Source of the DNA: Rugalucina vietnamica
Taxonomy: Eukaryota; Mollusca; Bivalvia; Lucinida; Lucinidae
Length of the DNA stretch: 64,000 nt
Assembly (NCBI GenBank): GCA_964017185.1
Contig: OZ024872.1
Coordinates: 41,918,188 to 41,982,187, forward strand
Direction of reading: 5' to 3'
Shown here one piece after another: positions 20,593 through 33,394 of this stretch. The notes below the pieces were generated by a model. That model was not told the origin of the DNA. It saw only the letters and a program-made list of their open reading frames with translations, and did not search any database. Made by a program: the position numbers and the translations under genes. Within the stretch, counting starts at the first letter, position 1. Every line of letters begins with the position of its first letter.

Positions 20593-22105
20593 CTGTGAAA
20601 AAAAGTGATACACAATCAATCAATCAATCAATCAATTTATCACGCTTAATTTCAATCGATCAATCAAGCAATTTATAAAACAAACAATCAATCAATCAAC
20701 CAACCAATAAATCTGTCATCAACCAATCAATCATGTATTATCAGCGTCCTAATTAACGGCAAAACATAAAACGCAAAAAAAAATGTTTGTATACTGCTGT
20801 ACATATATAAGGTATACTCACAATGATGTAACTCTCACTGTCCCAGTGCAGCAGTTTCTCCTGGGTGTACACGTCTCCCCATCACCTTGAGGACCACCTC
20901 TTAATTTGTCAGGTCCACCGGGACCCCGGCGGATGGTGTGCAACGCCCGCGACTCTCGGCCCATGTACTCCTCGGCCCCTGGGTAAAACATTCCGCCCGG
21001 GTCCCCACAGTTCTCACAGGTTGCATTGCAGCCACACCCGCCGCAGCAGCCACAGCCTGAAAGTCAATTGAAAAAATGTTCTCTAACATGACACAAATGA
21101 GCCGCCTCATTGGAAAACCAACAATGTTGTTTTTGAACAGGTCCGACACAAACCAGCCTGTACAGTCACAGAAGGTGGCTAGAAGCTTGAAATTTTTTAT
21201 TTAGAAAGTAGAGGAATCGTACTATCTGTGTAGCGAAAACAAAGGCGCTGATCTGCGCCTTTGTTTTCGCCAATGCAGTTTGTTGGTATTCCCATGCGGC
21301 GGATCAAATAAAACTGAGATCCTTTAAGAGCGGTGAATACATTAATGAGAAAAGGGATGGGTCATACCGCGGTTTCGGCTAATTAAGCCTCTTCAGTGAC
21401 CCTATAGATATGGCAGCATGGAGCCAAAGAGAACTACTGTAATTTTGCATCATTCAAAGGGTAGTCCCCGTCCTTCGGCGCTGAGAAATAAATAAAATTC
21501 CACACTAAAGGTAACCGCTTAAGTTAAAGTCAATGTCAATCATTCGTACATATCAGCTTTTAGTATTTACTTGGTTGATGTTAAACTGCAGCGCTTTGCG
21601 AATGATCGACGCCCTGACATGACCATAGCTACTGACCGTAACGATAACTTTGGCAGCCCCCGCACCGAAAAAAATAAACATAATAATAATAATTTTCCTA
21701 TGACAAGTACAATTCATACATTGTCTTCAGGGATTACAACCAGGTCGGGTTTAAAAAACAAAACAACACTATTACAAAAACGTTTCTTTCTCAGTGAGCC
21801 GCGTCATAAGAAAACCGGATTTCTGCATATATGCGAAAACAAATGCGCAGATTAGCTGTGCAGTAACTGCACAGCTGATCAGCGCCTTTGTGTTCGCTAC
21901 TCAGGTAGTACAATTCTTCCTCTACTTATACCCACAATATCAAGATTCTAGCTTTTTCTGTGACTGTACATGCCGGTTTGTGTCGGACCTGGTCGGAAAC
22001 ACCAAAGACCGGGTTTCTCGCGTCGCGGCTCATATGATACCAGAGGAAGAGAGGACCTCAGGGAAGATTGGTTCACTCCAAATGTGCTTCCTCTTTAAAC
22101 AAAGC

Positions 22106-22148
<43 letters not shown>

Positions 22149-25100
22149 TATCAACTGCATATTTGGCGGAATGGGTTGCACTATGTTCAATAACTGAAAT
22201 CTCTATCAGACTTTAGATTTGAATTGGACAATGAATGATAAAATAAAATGCTTAGTATTATTGGTAACACTATCAGTTGCAGCTCCAGAGCTATTGAATG
22301 ACACTGTATGCTAACGTAAAGAAATGAGTGATGCACAAGCTCTATGTGTCGACAACCATACACTGTGATATATAAATGTCAGAAATTAATGTACATGTAG
22401 TTATATACACAAATGTGCATACCATCTTTTCAGGCATGTTGACAGAGGAAAATTACAGTGATTCAGATTATTAAAAGGAATTTAAGTTGCATCTGTTCAA
22501 ACATACTCCAGCCCTTACCCATGCATTTCTAGATTTGTATGCATAATGTAATATTGACAAAGAAATACATACATGAAAATATTTTAAAAAAAAGATAGAT
22601 CTAAGTCTTTTAGCTTCATTTTTTAACTGTTTTGTTAGTAAACAAAGATTAAAGGACACATGCGGCTTATTTTTTGAAATGCTATATTTTGACGGCCTTC
22701 TTGGATGCCCTTTTGAAAACCGGAGTTATGCTGGGTTTGCAGAGGCGGCCAACGCTGGATTTAAAAGCTTCAAACCTTCAAAAAGCTTGCAAGACAAAAT
22801 ATTTGGTATATAGAATCAATAACAATCATGATTCAAGAGCCTATAATGTATAGGAAAATTTGTATTTTTGTTCTTTTTTGCCTTGTCAGTAAGATCTTAC
22901 TCCATTCATATCTAGAATATACATAATGTAGTGTCAACAATGGAAAACACATGAAAATAACAATAATAAGATAACTCTAAGTGTTTATAGCTCAATTTAA
23001 GCATATTTGTTTCTAAACAAAAGTCAAGGGACTAGATCAGCTGGCTAACCTGCCCTCCGATACACTTCGTGACCTCGCTCCTCTCCCGTGACATGGAGAG
23101 GTCTAACGGAATACCGATGGAAATTTTTATGCTACAAACCAATACCAACACTAACACTATGGTATATAGAATCATTTTAGAGCGTATTTTGTATAGGAAA
23201 ATATGTACTGTTTGTTGTTTTTTCCGTGTTGGGTTGGATGTCTAAAACCTGTTTTTAAGCATGAATATTATATATAGAAATAATTTCTGTTTCTATAAAA
23301 TCTTTAAAAATATTATATTTGATAGAAAAGAAGTAAAATAGCAGCCATAACTATCTGATCATAAATAATGAGCCATTAAACAAACATTCCGAGGTGAAAA
23401 ACCTTGGGCACGTGCATTTGTGAATTTAAGCCTAGGTTACATTTGCCCTACGATTAACTTGCGATGATCGTACGATGCCATTTTTTGTATTTTCGTGCGG
23501 TCTCCGCAGGGTGACCCTACGATGCCCCTACGATTCTACGGCTTCCTACGATCTCCGTAGCCTCTACGATTTTGTAGTAGTCTGTACTTTTACAAATTTT
23601 AAAAATCGTAAGACCATAGCCCGTAGACACGTCGTAGGTAGCATCATCGTACGGACGCCTTACGGAAACCCCGCGATGATCGTGCGGTCACCGCACGGTT
23701 TTATGATAATTTGGGGACTAAAATAATAAGATAATCGTAGACCTTTAGGGTGATCGTGCGGCATCCGTACGGTTATATCACAAGTTTATTAAAATCGTAC
23801 GGACACCTAACATCGTACGGCTATCGTAGGGAGACCGCAAGAAATCGTAAGGACTCCTCACGGCCATCGCACAGGCTCCGTACGATTTCAACTTAAAGGG
23901 TGCGGAGACCCTTTGATTTCCCTACGATCTCCAAACTGTTCCGACTCAGGACATCAAAGAAAGCTAGAACAAGAAATCGAACGATGCCCGTATGAATTGT
24001 AAACACCTACGTCGTAGCCCATGATCACATTCGATTTTTAAAAAATCGTAGGGAAATCGCGGACCGAAAAATCGTACAATGATCGGGGCAAATGTAACCT
24101 ACTAGGCATGACCCCTTGCGGCCTCCCTACGATCACTGAACGATTTTTGTTCCCAAATTATCATAAAAAAATCGTGCGGTGACCGCTCGATTATCGCAGG
24201 GTATCCGTACGGTGCCCGTATGATGCCCTACGACGTGTCTACGGTCTACGGTCTTACGATTTTAAAATTTGTAATAGTGCAGACAGAAAAAGATCGTAGA
24301 GGCTACGGAGATCGTAGGAAGTCGTAGAATCGTAGGGACATCGTAAGGTCACCCTGCGGAGGCCGCACGAAAATGCAAAAAATGGCATCGTACGATCATC
24401 GCAAGCTAATCGTAGGCCAAATGTAACCAAGGCATCAGTCAGAAGTCCAAGGGACTCCGTACGATATCCACTAACAGTCTGCGGAGACCCTACGACTACC
24501 GTTCGGCCTCCTTGCGTTTTGTATCAAAACGTATAGGGACTCCGTACGGACAACGCACGGGATCCGTACGATATCTACGTACTATCTGCGGAGACATACG
24601 ACTGCCGTACGATCGCCTTGCGTTTTTGTATGAGAACGTCGACAAATGGCAGATCAAAAAAAAAAAAAAAAAAAAACGCACGATGCCCGTATGAATTGTT
24701 AACACATACGTCGTTGCCCACGATCTCCTACGATGTCTAAAAATCGTAGAGTAAATTGCAGACCGAAAAATCGTACGATGATCGGGGCAAATGTAACCTA
24801 GGCTTTAAATATGATTTTTACAACTGTTTTACCTAAACTGTCAGGTTTTTTACTTGAAATAGACAAATACATCATTCTTACATGAAATGGGGCATTAAAT
24901 ACCATTACAATGCAAACACATGAAAATTATGATGCATTTTTGTATAGGGGTTGATTTTAAGAAATGGCAGCCATCTTGGACGCCATCTTGAATGCTAGTT
25001 ATGCAAGGTTTACCAAGGTGGCAAACGCTGGATTTTAAAACTTCAGACCAATACGAACATTTTGGTATATAGAAACAAATGTGGTACTCCAAAGACCACC

Positions 25101-26057
25101 CCCTTGAAAGATAGCATATGATATTTGCTCCACTAATTCTTATTCATTACCTGGAAGTCTAAATTCGACCACTCCAGTCTCCTGAGCACAACCGTTAGGA
25201 TCAAGGTCTAATATTGAGTCCACGGTACTTGTAGGATACATTCCTGAAATTTAAGAGAAAACACATTTGAAAAGACGATACTCGCGTCATTTTATAGTAA
25301 GGTATTTGAACAGACTCCACTGAGTATTGATAATACTACTAAAGGGCCAGGTGTTTTCGCTTTCTTAATATTGCATATCGGGGCCAAAGAAATGACCCCT
25401 AAATTAATATTTAGACACTCGCATAGCGATCTTAAGCAATCTTAAGCGCAGTGGGACTGGCACTTAAGTTGTGCATTGGCAACTTGGGTTTCGACTCAGC
25501 GGCTGACGCCTAAGATTTGATTACAAATTGCTGACCATGCTTTTGTTTAAAGAAATTGTTTTAATGCCGAATTTTCTTTTACACGGTTTTTAGTTTAGTT
25601 TAATCGTCAGAAATAGTATGCACTCTCTTTGTCTGGCTATTATCGTTTACACCGCACTTGGCAAAAGTCTTCACTCTTTGAAGCGCCATATTTCTTACAC
25701 TTGTAGGGATACTTCCTAGCCTTGTGGCGGCTTTAACCATGTTTGGTGTCGGTTTAGATTCAATACTTTGTGTTGTTTGTGTTTTTCATTAAGGCTACAA
25801 TAGATTGTTTTATCTATATAATATAAGATTTGATTAATTAAATTTGATAAATCAAACAACTAATTTAGTTTCATCTAGACATATCCATAAAATAAAAGAA
25901 ACTGCGACTATAAAACAAGTTGTTCGGCGAAAACGAATTTCAATAACGAAACAAACTTACCAAACATATCGGCGGCATCATGACACTGACAGCAGCAGAC
26001 GAAAATAGTTACCATGGTTACACACGCGTGCGCGTATTTCAACATCAAAGAGCGCAT
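20409..26057 (-). CDS. Gene B: small secreted protein made only of the Cys-rich terminal module (complete)
   Basis: Four exons, 25961-26057, 25151-25243, 20822-21056 and 20409-20592, sum to 609 nt (202 residues plus stop). Intron phases are 1, 1 and 2. The protein has a hydrophobic leader, a 30-residue linker ending CAQETGVVEFRLPG, then CGCCGGCGCNATCENCG, a Gly/Arg-rich stretch, RNCCTGTVRVTS and WVPDGCRTNY, and ends MPPPPSYIF. Exons 2-4 correspond to the last three exon parts of gene C with the same phases. It is effectively gene C without the protease-like and mucin parts. Function unknown; it may be a partner or competitor of the gene C terminus (inference). Confidence 0.85.
20822..21056 (-). 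CDS. Gene B exon 3: Cys-rich terminal module, first half
   Basis: Acceptor gactttcag, donor GTGAGT; phase 1 to 2, 235 nt. It begins CGCCGGCGCNATCENCG and is longer than its gene C counterpart through a Gly/Pro/Arg-rich insert (RRGPGGPDKLRGGPQGDGE). Confidence 0.88.
21099..21306. mobile_element. M1 MITE copy 10
   Basis: Palindromic core mostly deleted (GGCGCTGATCTGCGCC remains). In gene B intron 2, 43 bp upstream of the exon 3 acceptor. Confidence 0.8.
21795..22032. mobile_element. M1 MITE copy 11
   Basis: Core reads AGCTGTGCAGTAACTGCACA, a compensated variant that keeps the palindrome. Gene B intron 2, followed by an (ATT)n tract at 22107-22148. Confidence 0.82.
23429..24804. mobile_element. 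PIF/Harbinger-like element, CGTACG-rich, 1.38 kb
   Basis: TIR AGCCTAGGTTACATTTGCCC at both ends, flanked by TTA on both sides (3-bp TWA duplication typical of PIF/Harbinger). The inside is made of many degenerate TCGTACGAT/CTCCGTACGG units and carries two inner GCAAATGTAACC ends (about 24085 and 24415). It may be two nested or fused copies. No transposase frame. It fills part of gene B intron 2. Confidence 0.65.
25151..25243 (-). CDS. Gene B exon 2: linker
   Basis: Acceptor aaatttcag, donor GTAATG; phase 1 to 1, 93 nt. It reads MYPTSTVDSILDLDPNGCAQ and ends VVEFRLPG. The end is equivalent to the last residues of the gene C mucin exon (SCVQDFGYVEFDSPG). Confidence 0.83.
25961..26057 (-). CDS. 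Gene B exon 1: start codon and signal peptide
   Basis: ATG at 26057-26055, donor GTAAGT; 97 nt, phase 1 out. The residues HACVTMVTIFVCCCQCHDAA look like a signal peptide core and cleavage region. An internal Met15 (VTMVTIF) is an alternative start. Confidence 0.78.
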
Positions 26058-27228
26058 ACTTGCAAGTGATTTCTCGCTCTTAATTCGAAAATCAAAGAAT
26101 CATCCTGATAGCGAATAGTGTTATTTTCAGTGATAATTAATTTGCCTCGTGAAAAAGGTCAGGAATAGTTTTTGACGCAAAGAAGGCGGGGAGTGCTGTT
26201 TATTTCTTTAAGGCATTGTTGATTTTCTAATTAGTGACAGGCAACAAATTGTTTAGATCTGATGATAAAAATGTTTTGATTTTTCTTGATAAAAATTAAT
26301 TCACATTGACGTAATTTTTAAAACCTTGGTCAGATCTTGATGTTCGTATTAATTTGATGAAATGTTGATGCTTTAGGGCGTTGCATTAATCACAAACCAG
26401 AAATTCAGTAGTAACCTACTTGAAACTTCAACAATCAAATATGTAGTAGTTTACAAAAATGCAATGTACCGAAATCGTGGTCAGTCTGATTGCGGTCCAA
26501 TCTCTCGAAACCGTTTTAGTATCCACCGTGTGGTTTGTACTCCTCCTAAAATACGGTCACACAAGTGTTTTGACCAGTCAATAAAAAAAAGTGTGTTAAC
26601 TGTCTTTGAGCATACTGTGTATGTCTGTTGCGCAAACTGAGTATATAAACCGCAGAAGTTATATGGTTTATTATGATATAAATGGGAGAGGTTATCTGAA
26701 AGGTCAGCAATCAATTCCATGCTTGCTTCTTCCTGTATAGCTTTTCGCTATGTAATCTAGGGCTCGTGGGTTCGATCGGATAAGATGTTTTAACAATTAT
26801 TCAATTTTTGGTTTGGAAAGAAAGTAGCCAATGTCATTAACATATCAAACTCATTTAAAAGTATGCAAAAAGCGAAGAAGGTTTACAATTCGCACAAGTT
26901 TGGTGACCTCATTTTTAGGAAAAGCGAGAAGAAAACAAGAAGAAAACATTATAAGTTGAAAAAAAATAAGCAATGACCAGGGATTAACGTATGAACAACA
27001 AATTACCATCCTTGAAATTTGAACGAGAAAAAAAAAACAACAAAAAAACAAAAAAAAAACACTAACTAGACAAGATACAACTCGAATGTGAACTTATGGT
27101 AAACGAAAGGAGCAACTGTTTCCAAGAAAATGACCATTCAGCCATCTTAGCGGAATGATATTCTGTATGAACATACATGTACATAATGACATCACTAAAA
27201 CTGACATCAAAACGAAAATATAAAAGAA

Positions 27229-27385
27229 GCCTCCGTGGTGCAGTGGTTATGTCACTCGCCTTGTAAACCAGGGGTCGCAGGTTCGATCCCGGGCTTCTCC
27301 AGTCCTTCGGATGGGACTATAAACCGAGGTCCCGTCTCCATATGACGTTAGCTGTTGGTGGGACGTTAATCACCAATCAACCAAC
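27229..27385 (+). mobile_element. tRNA-derived SINE
   Basis: Head GCCTCCGTGGTGCAGTGG (A box) and GGTTCGATCCC (B box) with a Thr-UGU-like anticodon arm (CTTGTAA). Tail GTCCTTCGGATGGGAC plus GGGACGTTAATCACC, a tail type common in invertebrate SINEs. The acceptor stem does not pair, so this is not a functional tRNA gene. Confidence 0.78.
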
Positions 27386-27394
27386 CAAAACGAA

Positions 27395-27540
27395 AATACA
27401 CATTACGAAGACATGGCCATACAATATACAGAATTATTTTTGGTTGTAAACAATCTAAAATTTCATTAATTTGTTTTTTTTTATACTTTCTTATTTTTGC
27501 TCAGAACATAGATTGTGGGTACTCGTTAGAACCGCCTTGG
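27395..27540. mobile_element. M4 element, truncated
   Basis: CATTACGAAGACATGGCC tail and TTAGAACCGCCTTGG; half of the hairpin is missing. Confidence 0.5.
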
Positions 27541-28019
27541 AAAAATCCAAGAGACAAAGGTATTGATGTCTCGTTTTTAAGTTCAGTCGTGACTTGCATA
27601 ATATACTCAGTACATAAAGTAACGCAAAAGGTATATTTTCTGTCATAACTTGTACAATTTTACAGATAACTATTTCAAATTTACAGAAAACGAAGAATGA
27701 CATGTCTCCTACCCGCAGACTGAATTCAATAATTTTTCAAACACAGAAACATTATGTTTTTGGCGTCAATAAAGAGTACCCATAAACCCCGCCATAAACA
27801 AAAAGTCGCAAGAATTTGTGATAATGAATACACATTTTTAAACGCTTTAACAACCTCTTCTGTTCACTTTTTTGCCTTAAAACGATAATTCATCAGTTTC
27901 TGATTGCCTTTTATAAATCAGAATTGAGTTTGTGATCTTTGGCTGCTATAGTCAACAACATAAATAAGTGGCCAAAATGCTCAAAACGATGGTCAATCTG
28001 GCACACTTTGAAAATTTGT

Positions 28020-30904
28020 GTCATAAGTAAAACCAGAGGACCACTGGTCCTGAAATCGCTCACCTGAGATTCGGTCTTGCAAGACCTTTGGCTAAGGTCA
28101 TGTTGGTCAATGTAAAAAGTAAACTTGACCACTAATACTCAAATAATTAATGAAAATTTACCTTTTTGGGGGCCCCAGCAACCAATCAAAATAAGGTAGT
28201 AGGGCAAAAGTAATATAAAACATAGAGGACTACTAAATAAACATTTCTGCAAAATCTCCAATGAGACTGCAGAAATAGCAAATTTTCACTTTTCCCCATT
28301 ATAATTCTATGGAAGCTGAAAGTAGCCATAGCAACCAGAGCTCTTATCTGACTGGAACAAAAAACATTTTTGTAGAGGCTAATGCCAGGAACATGTATGC
28401 AATATCAGCTTCATAAAGCAAACAGTTTCTGAGAAGAAGATTTTTAAAGATTTTTTTCGAAAATTTGCCCTTTTTGGGGCCCCAGCAACCAATCAAAATA
28501 AGCGATCAGGATGAAGGTCATCTGAAACGTAGTGCATTACTCAATAAACATTTCTCTAAAAATAAAAATGAGACTGCAGAAATAGCAAATTTTCACTTTT
28601 CCCATTATAAGTCTATGGAAACTGAAAGGTGCCATAGCAACCAGAGTTCTTATTTGACTGGAACGAAAAACAACTTTTTTTGTAGAGGCTAATGCCAGGA
28701 ACATGTATGCAAAGTATCAGCTTCATAAAGCAAACAGTTTCAGAGAAGAAGATTTTTAAAGATTTTTTTCGAAAACTTGCCCTTTTTGGGGCCCCAGCAA
28801 CCAATCAAAATAAGCGATCAGGATGAAGGTCATCTAAAACGTAGTGCATTACTCAATAAACATTTCTCTAAAAATAAAATTCGAATATCTCCAATGAGAC
28901 TGCAGAAATAGCAAATTTTCACTTTTCCCGTTATAAGTCTATGGAAACTCAAAATTGCCATAGCAACTAGAGTTCTTATCTGACTGGAACAAAAACAACT
29001 TTGTTGTAGAGGCTAATGCCAGGAACATGCATGCAAAGTATCAGCTTCATAAAGCAAATAGTTTCTGAGAAGAAGATTTTTAAAGTTATTTTTCGAAAAT
29101 TTGCCCTTTTTGGGTCCCCAGCAACCAATCAAAATAAGCGATCAGGATGAAGGTCATCTGAAACATAGTGCATTACTCAATAAACATTTCTCTAAAAATA
29201 AAATTCAAATATCTCCAATGAGACTGCAGAAATAGCAAATTTTCACTTTTCCCATTATAAGTCTACGGAAACTGAAAGTTGCCATAGCAACCAGAGTTCT
29301 TATCTGACTGGAACAAAAAACAACTTTTTTGTAGAGGCTAATGCCAGAAACATGTATGCAAAGTATCAGCTTCATAAAGCAAACAGTTTCTGAGGAGAAG
29401 ATTTTTAAAGATTTTTTCGAAAATTTGTACTTTTTGGGGCCCCAGCAACCAATCAAAATAAACGATCAGGATGAAGGTCATCTGAAACATAGTGCATTAC
29501 TCAATAAACATTTCTCTAAAAATAAAATTCAAATATCTCCAATGAGACTGCAGAAATAGCAAATTTTCACTTTTCCCATTATAAGTCTATGGAAACTGAA
29601 AGTTGCCATAGCAACCAGAGTTCTTATCTGACTGGAACAAAAAACAACTTTATTGTAGAGGCTAATGCCAGGAACATGTATGCAAATTATCAGCTTCATA
29701 AAGCAAACAGTTTCTGAGGAGAAGATTTTTAAAGATTTTTTCGAAAATTTGTCCTTTTTGGGGCCCCAGCAACCAATCAAAATAAACGATCAGGATGAAG
29801 GTCATCTGAAACGTAGAGCACTACTCAATAAACATTTCTTTAAAAATAAAACTCAAATATCTCAAATGAGAAAGCAAAAATTTGCAATTTCCACTTTTTT
29901 CTATTATAAGTCTATGGGACGTATAAGTTGCCATGGCAACCAGAGTTCTTATCCGATCTGAACAAAAAACAAGAGTTTTGGTCCCCTCCTTCTGTGGATG
30001 CTTTATGCCAAATATCAAAAGTTTTGGCCACACAGCTTCAGAGGAGATGTCATTTGAAATTATTTGTAGAGGCTAATGCCCGGAACATGTATGCAAAGTA
30101 TCAACTTCATAAAGCAAACAGTTTCTGAGAAGAAGATTTTTAAAGATTTTTTTTTTCGAAAATTTGCCCTTTTTGGGGCCCCAGCAACCAATCAAAATAA
30201 GCGACCAGGATGAAGGTCATCTGAAACATAGTACATTACTCACTATGTTTCAGATGACCTTCATAGTACATTACTCAATAAACCAGAGTTCTTATCCGAT
30301 CTGAACAAAAAACAACATTTTTGGTCCCCTCCTTCTGTGAATGCTTTATGCCAAATATCAAAAGTTTTGGCCACACAGCTTCAGAGGAGATGTCATTTGA
30401 AATTATTTGTAGAGGCTAATGCCAGGAACATGTATGCAAAGTATCAGCTTCATAAAGCAAACAGTTTCTGAGAAGAAGATTTTTTTTTCGAAAATTTGCC
30501 CTTTTTGGGGCCCCAGCAACCAATCAAAATAAACGATCAGGATGTAGGTCATCTGAAACGTAGAGCACTACTCAATAAATATTTCTTTAAAAATAAAACT
30601 CAAATATCTCCAATTAGAAAGCAAAAATTTGCAATTTCCACTTTTTTCCATTATAAGTCTATAGGACGTATAAGTTGCCATGGCAACCAGAGTTCTTATC
30701 CGATCTGAACAAAAAACAACATTTTTGGTCCCCTCCTTCTGTGAATGCTTTATGCCAAATATCAAAAGTTTTGGCCACACAGCTTCAGAGGAGATGTCAT
30801 TTGAAATTGTGGACGACGACGGACGACGACGGACGACGGACGGACGACGGATACCTACCTATCCTATAAGCTCACCTTTGAGCCTTCGGCTCAGGTGAGC
30901 TAAA
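28020..30904. mobile_element. Helitron-like non-autonomous element with tandem body
   Basis: Left end GACCACTGGTCC...CGCTCACCTGAG. The body is about eight copies of a 305-415 bp unit beginning CCCTTTTTGGGGCCCCAGCA (starts near 28163, 28468, 28779, 29104, 29428, 29752, 30168, 30500). The right end has a GGACGACGGACGACG tract, then GAGCC-TTCG-GGCTC hairpin and CTAA. Short frames inside are repeat translations. Class inferred from the 3' hairpin plus CTRR. Confidence 0.55.
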
Positions 30905-31462
30905 ATGGGCTTGGCTGCAAATGATATGAGTAAACACTTCTTTCAGAAGAATAATACTGTCTAAAACACAGCTGTATACTGTTCATAAAATGTAACGCAC
31001 CTTACATTTTGACCAAAATTGGCATAATTTCAAGAACGTTTAAAAAATAATTCAGGGGACTAGCAAATTGCAAATTACGCTAAACTGGCGTCGAATACTA
31101 TAGTAAAGCATCATGCTATCAAAGTCTAAATCCTTGTGTTAACCTTGATTTTATCACCCAGAGAAACTGTTTTCAATGAACCGGAAGTTCTGAAAAACGA
31201 CCAGAAATTTTAACTGAGGGTAAGCTTTGAGAGAGTCACATTTATGTTAACTAACATTATTTAATCGAAATAGGGGCATCATTTACGGAGACCAAAATGC
31301 CGAATTTCGAAAGAGCTTGCTATTTTACATAAAACACATTTTTGAAAATCCTAGAAATTTTTTTCTTTTAATGAAATTCAATTTATTTTGTGTTTTTATG
31401 ATTTGCTGGACCATAATGATCATACTCGAAGCAAACTTTTATTTAATTATTCTCTCAATTGT

Positions 31463-31510
<48 letters not shown>

Positions 31511-31840
31511 GAGAAAAATGTTTATTTCAAAGGTTTTGTAAGGAGAAAATGCTGTCCTTTACTTTGACTCGACCTTTTCTGTACTTTCAAGAAAGAATGA
31601 GCTTGGATGCATCGTAAATTTCTGCCAGATCCGACCAAGGACCACCAAATGAGCATTTACTGTAATACTGCTGTGTCTGTATTCCTGTTGCAGTCTCTCA
31701 ACGTCCACAATATTTCCGGAAACCACCTGCTCTTTATCCGAAAGAAGAAGAAGAAGAAGAAGAAAAGGCCCATAGACTTGAATAGGGGAAATGTTGTCCG
31801 CGCCTTAACTTGGCCGTCTTCATAACTTTATAATATCATA

Positions 31841-31956
31841 TGAGCCGCCGCGTAAGAAAACCAACAATCAGACTCTAGCCTGTTTCTGTGACTGTACAGC
31901 TTGGTTTGTGCAGAACCTGGTTTGAAACTCAGATTGTTTTCTCACGCGAAGGCTCA
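31841..31956. mobile_element. M1 MITE copy 12 (core deleted)
   Basis: Only the two ends, lacking the palindrome; ATAT/ATAT flanks kept, so the deletion is internal. Confidence 0.78.
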
Positions 31957-32065
31957 TATTTTATACTTGCAGGGAATCAACATCTGCTCAAAACTTAAAA
32001 TGTAGGTACACATTAGAGACGCCACAGTGAGTCGGTTCTAACGACTACCCACCCTCACTCTATAT

Positions 32066-32292
32066 AGAGCCGCCTCGTGGGAAAACCAACAATGTGGTTT
32101 CCGAACGGGTCCGACACAAACCGACCTGTACAAGCACAGAAAAAAGCTAGAAGCTTTAAATTTCGGATTTAAGTAGAAGAGGAATTGTACTATCCGAGTA
32201 GCGAAGACAAAGGCGCTGATCAGCTTCGCGGTTCTGATCTGCGTCTTTGTTTTCGCCTATGCAGATTGTTGGTTTTCCAATGGGGCGGCTCA
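32066..32292. mobile_element. M1 MITE copy 13
   Basis: Palindrome shortened on one side (GCGGTTCTGATCTGCG). Follows a truncated M4 piece at 31975-32060. Confidence 0.8.
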
Positions 32293-32855
32293 TATGTTTT
32301 GGATTGAAAATAAGAGAGATTGTTAACCCTTGTATGTCACAGTTTTACCATTAAAATGGGGGTTGAAGGGAGTATATGGGCAAGTTGTCCTGATGGGATC
32401 GGAGACTTCGAAATTCTGCCACTTCCAACCACACGTTTGAAAGTTACTGTGGTCATCCAATAAGTTCTGACAATGGTCTCACATCTCCCAAAAGGTGTAT
32501 AAAATCAGAATAATTTTGTTAATCAAATAAGGCCATGGACGTTGCCTACTGGTGTGTGAGATATGAAGTCTCTATCACAATCTGATTCGATGCTGTAACA
32601 ATTTGATTGCAGCACTGTTAGAGCTCATGGCGCGATAATTGCGACTTTGTCATTTTTACTGGGGGTAGGGTAAGCAAAAGGGTCAATGTGTTTCTTTTGT
32701 TTGTAATGTTAGTGGTTTGTGACACATTTTGAATACCTAACAGGCCAACAAAAGCAGATATTGCAATAACATTGACTCAGTAGCTTTCGGTATGCACAGT
32801 TGCAAGGCAACAACCTAAAATTGACAATTTTCCTCACTGTAAGTGTTACTGTATA

Positions 32856-33091
32856 TGAGCCTGTGCATGAGAAAACCAACAATTTGGGTTTCGACCAGGT
32901 CTGACACAAACTGACCTGTACAGTCACAGAAGATGGTTAGAGGCTTGAAAATTTGCATTTAAGTAGAAGAGGGATTGTACTATCTGTGTAGCGAAAACAA
33001 AGGCGCTGATCAGCTTCGCGGTCACCGCGAAGCTGATCTGCGGCTTTGTTTTCGCCTATGCAAATTGTTGGTTTTCCCATGAGGCGGCTCA
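32856..33091. mobile_element. M1 MITE copy 14
   Basis: ATAT/ATAT flanks; core GCGGTCACCGCG keeps the palindrome with compensating changes. Confidence 0.83.
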
Positions 33092-33394
33092 TATTTTGAA
33101 TTATTCCGTTACCTTTACCAAACAACTAACATGTTAATGGATACATTCTTTGATGAAGCCATTGTATGGTCTTCTCAACACAAATAAAATGTGACTTTCA
33201 ACGACTTTTATATGCAAAATATATTACACTTTGTAGTACAACCTTAATTTTAAGGTAAATTCCATTGTCAAATGGTCAAATGTCAAAAACAAATCCATAC
33301 AAAAGTTGCAATTGAAGACAAAACCACTCACTATGGCAGTCAAACCTGACATACATAGGGTATTTACATGTATGTATTTGTATAAAACATTTTA

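Noticed and set aside
27229..27301. tRNA-Thr gene
   Set aside because: The acceptor stem does not pair and the sequence runs into a SINE tail.
28160..30800. Regular direct repeats as a CRISPR-like array
   Set aside because: Units of 300-400 bp with no spacer pattern in a eukaryotic genome; ordinary tandem repeat in a mobile element.
28465..30898. Repeated frames such as FLGPQQPIKINDQDEGHLK and their antisense
   Set aside because: Translations of the tandem Helitron-like repeat; frames break between units.
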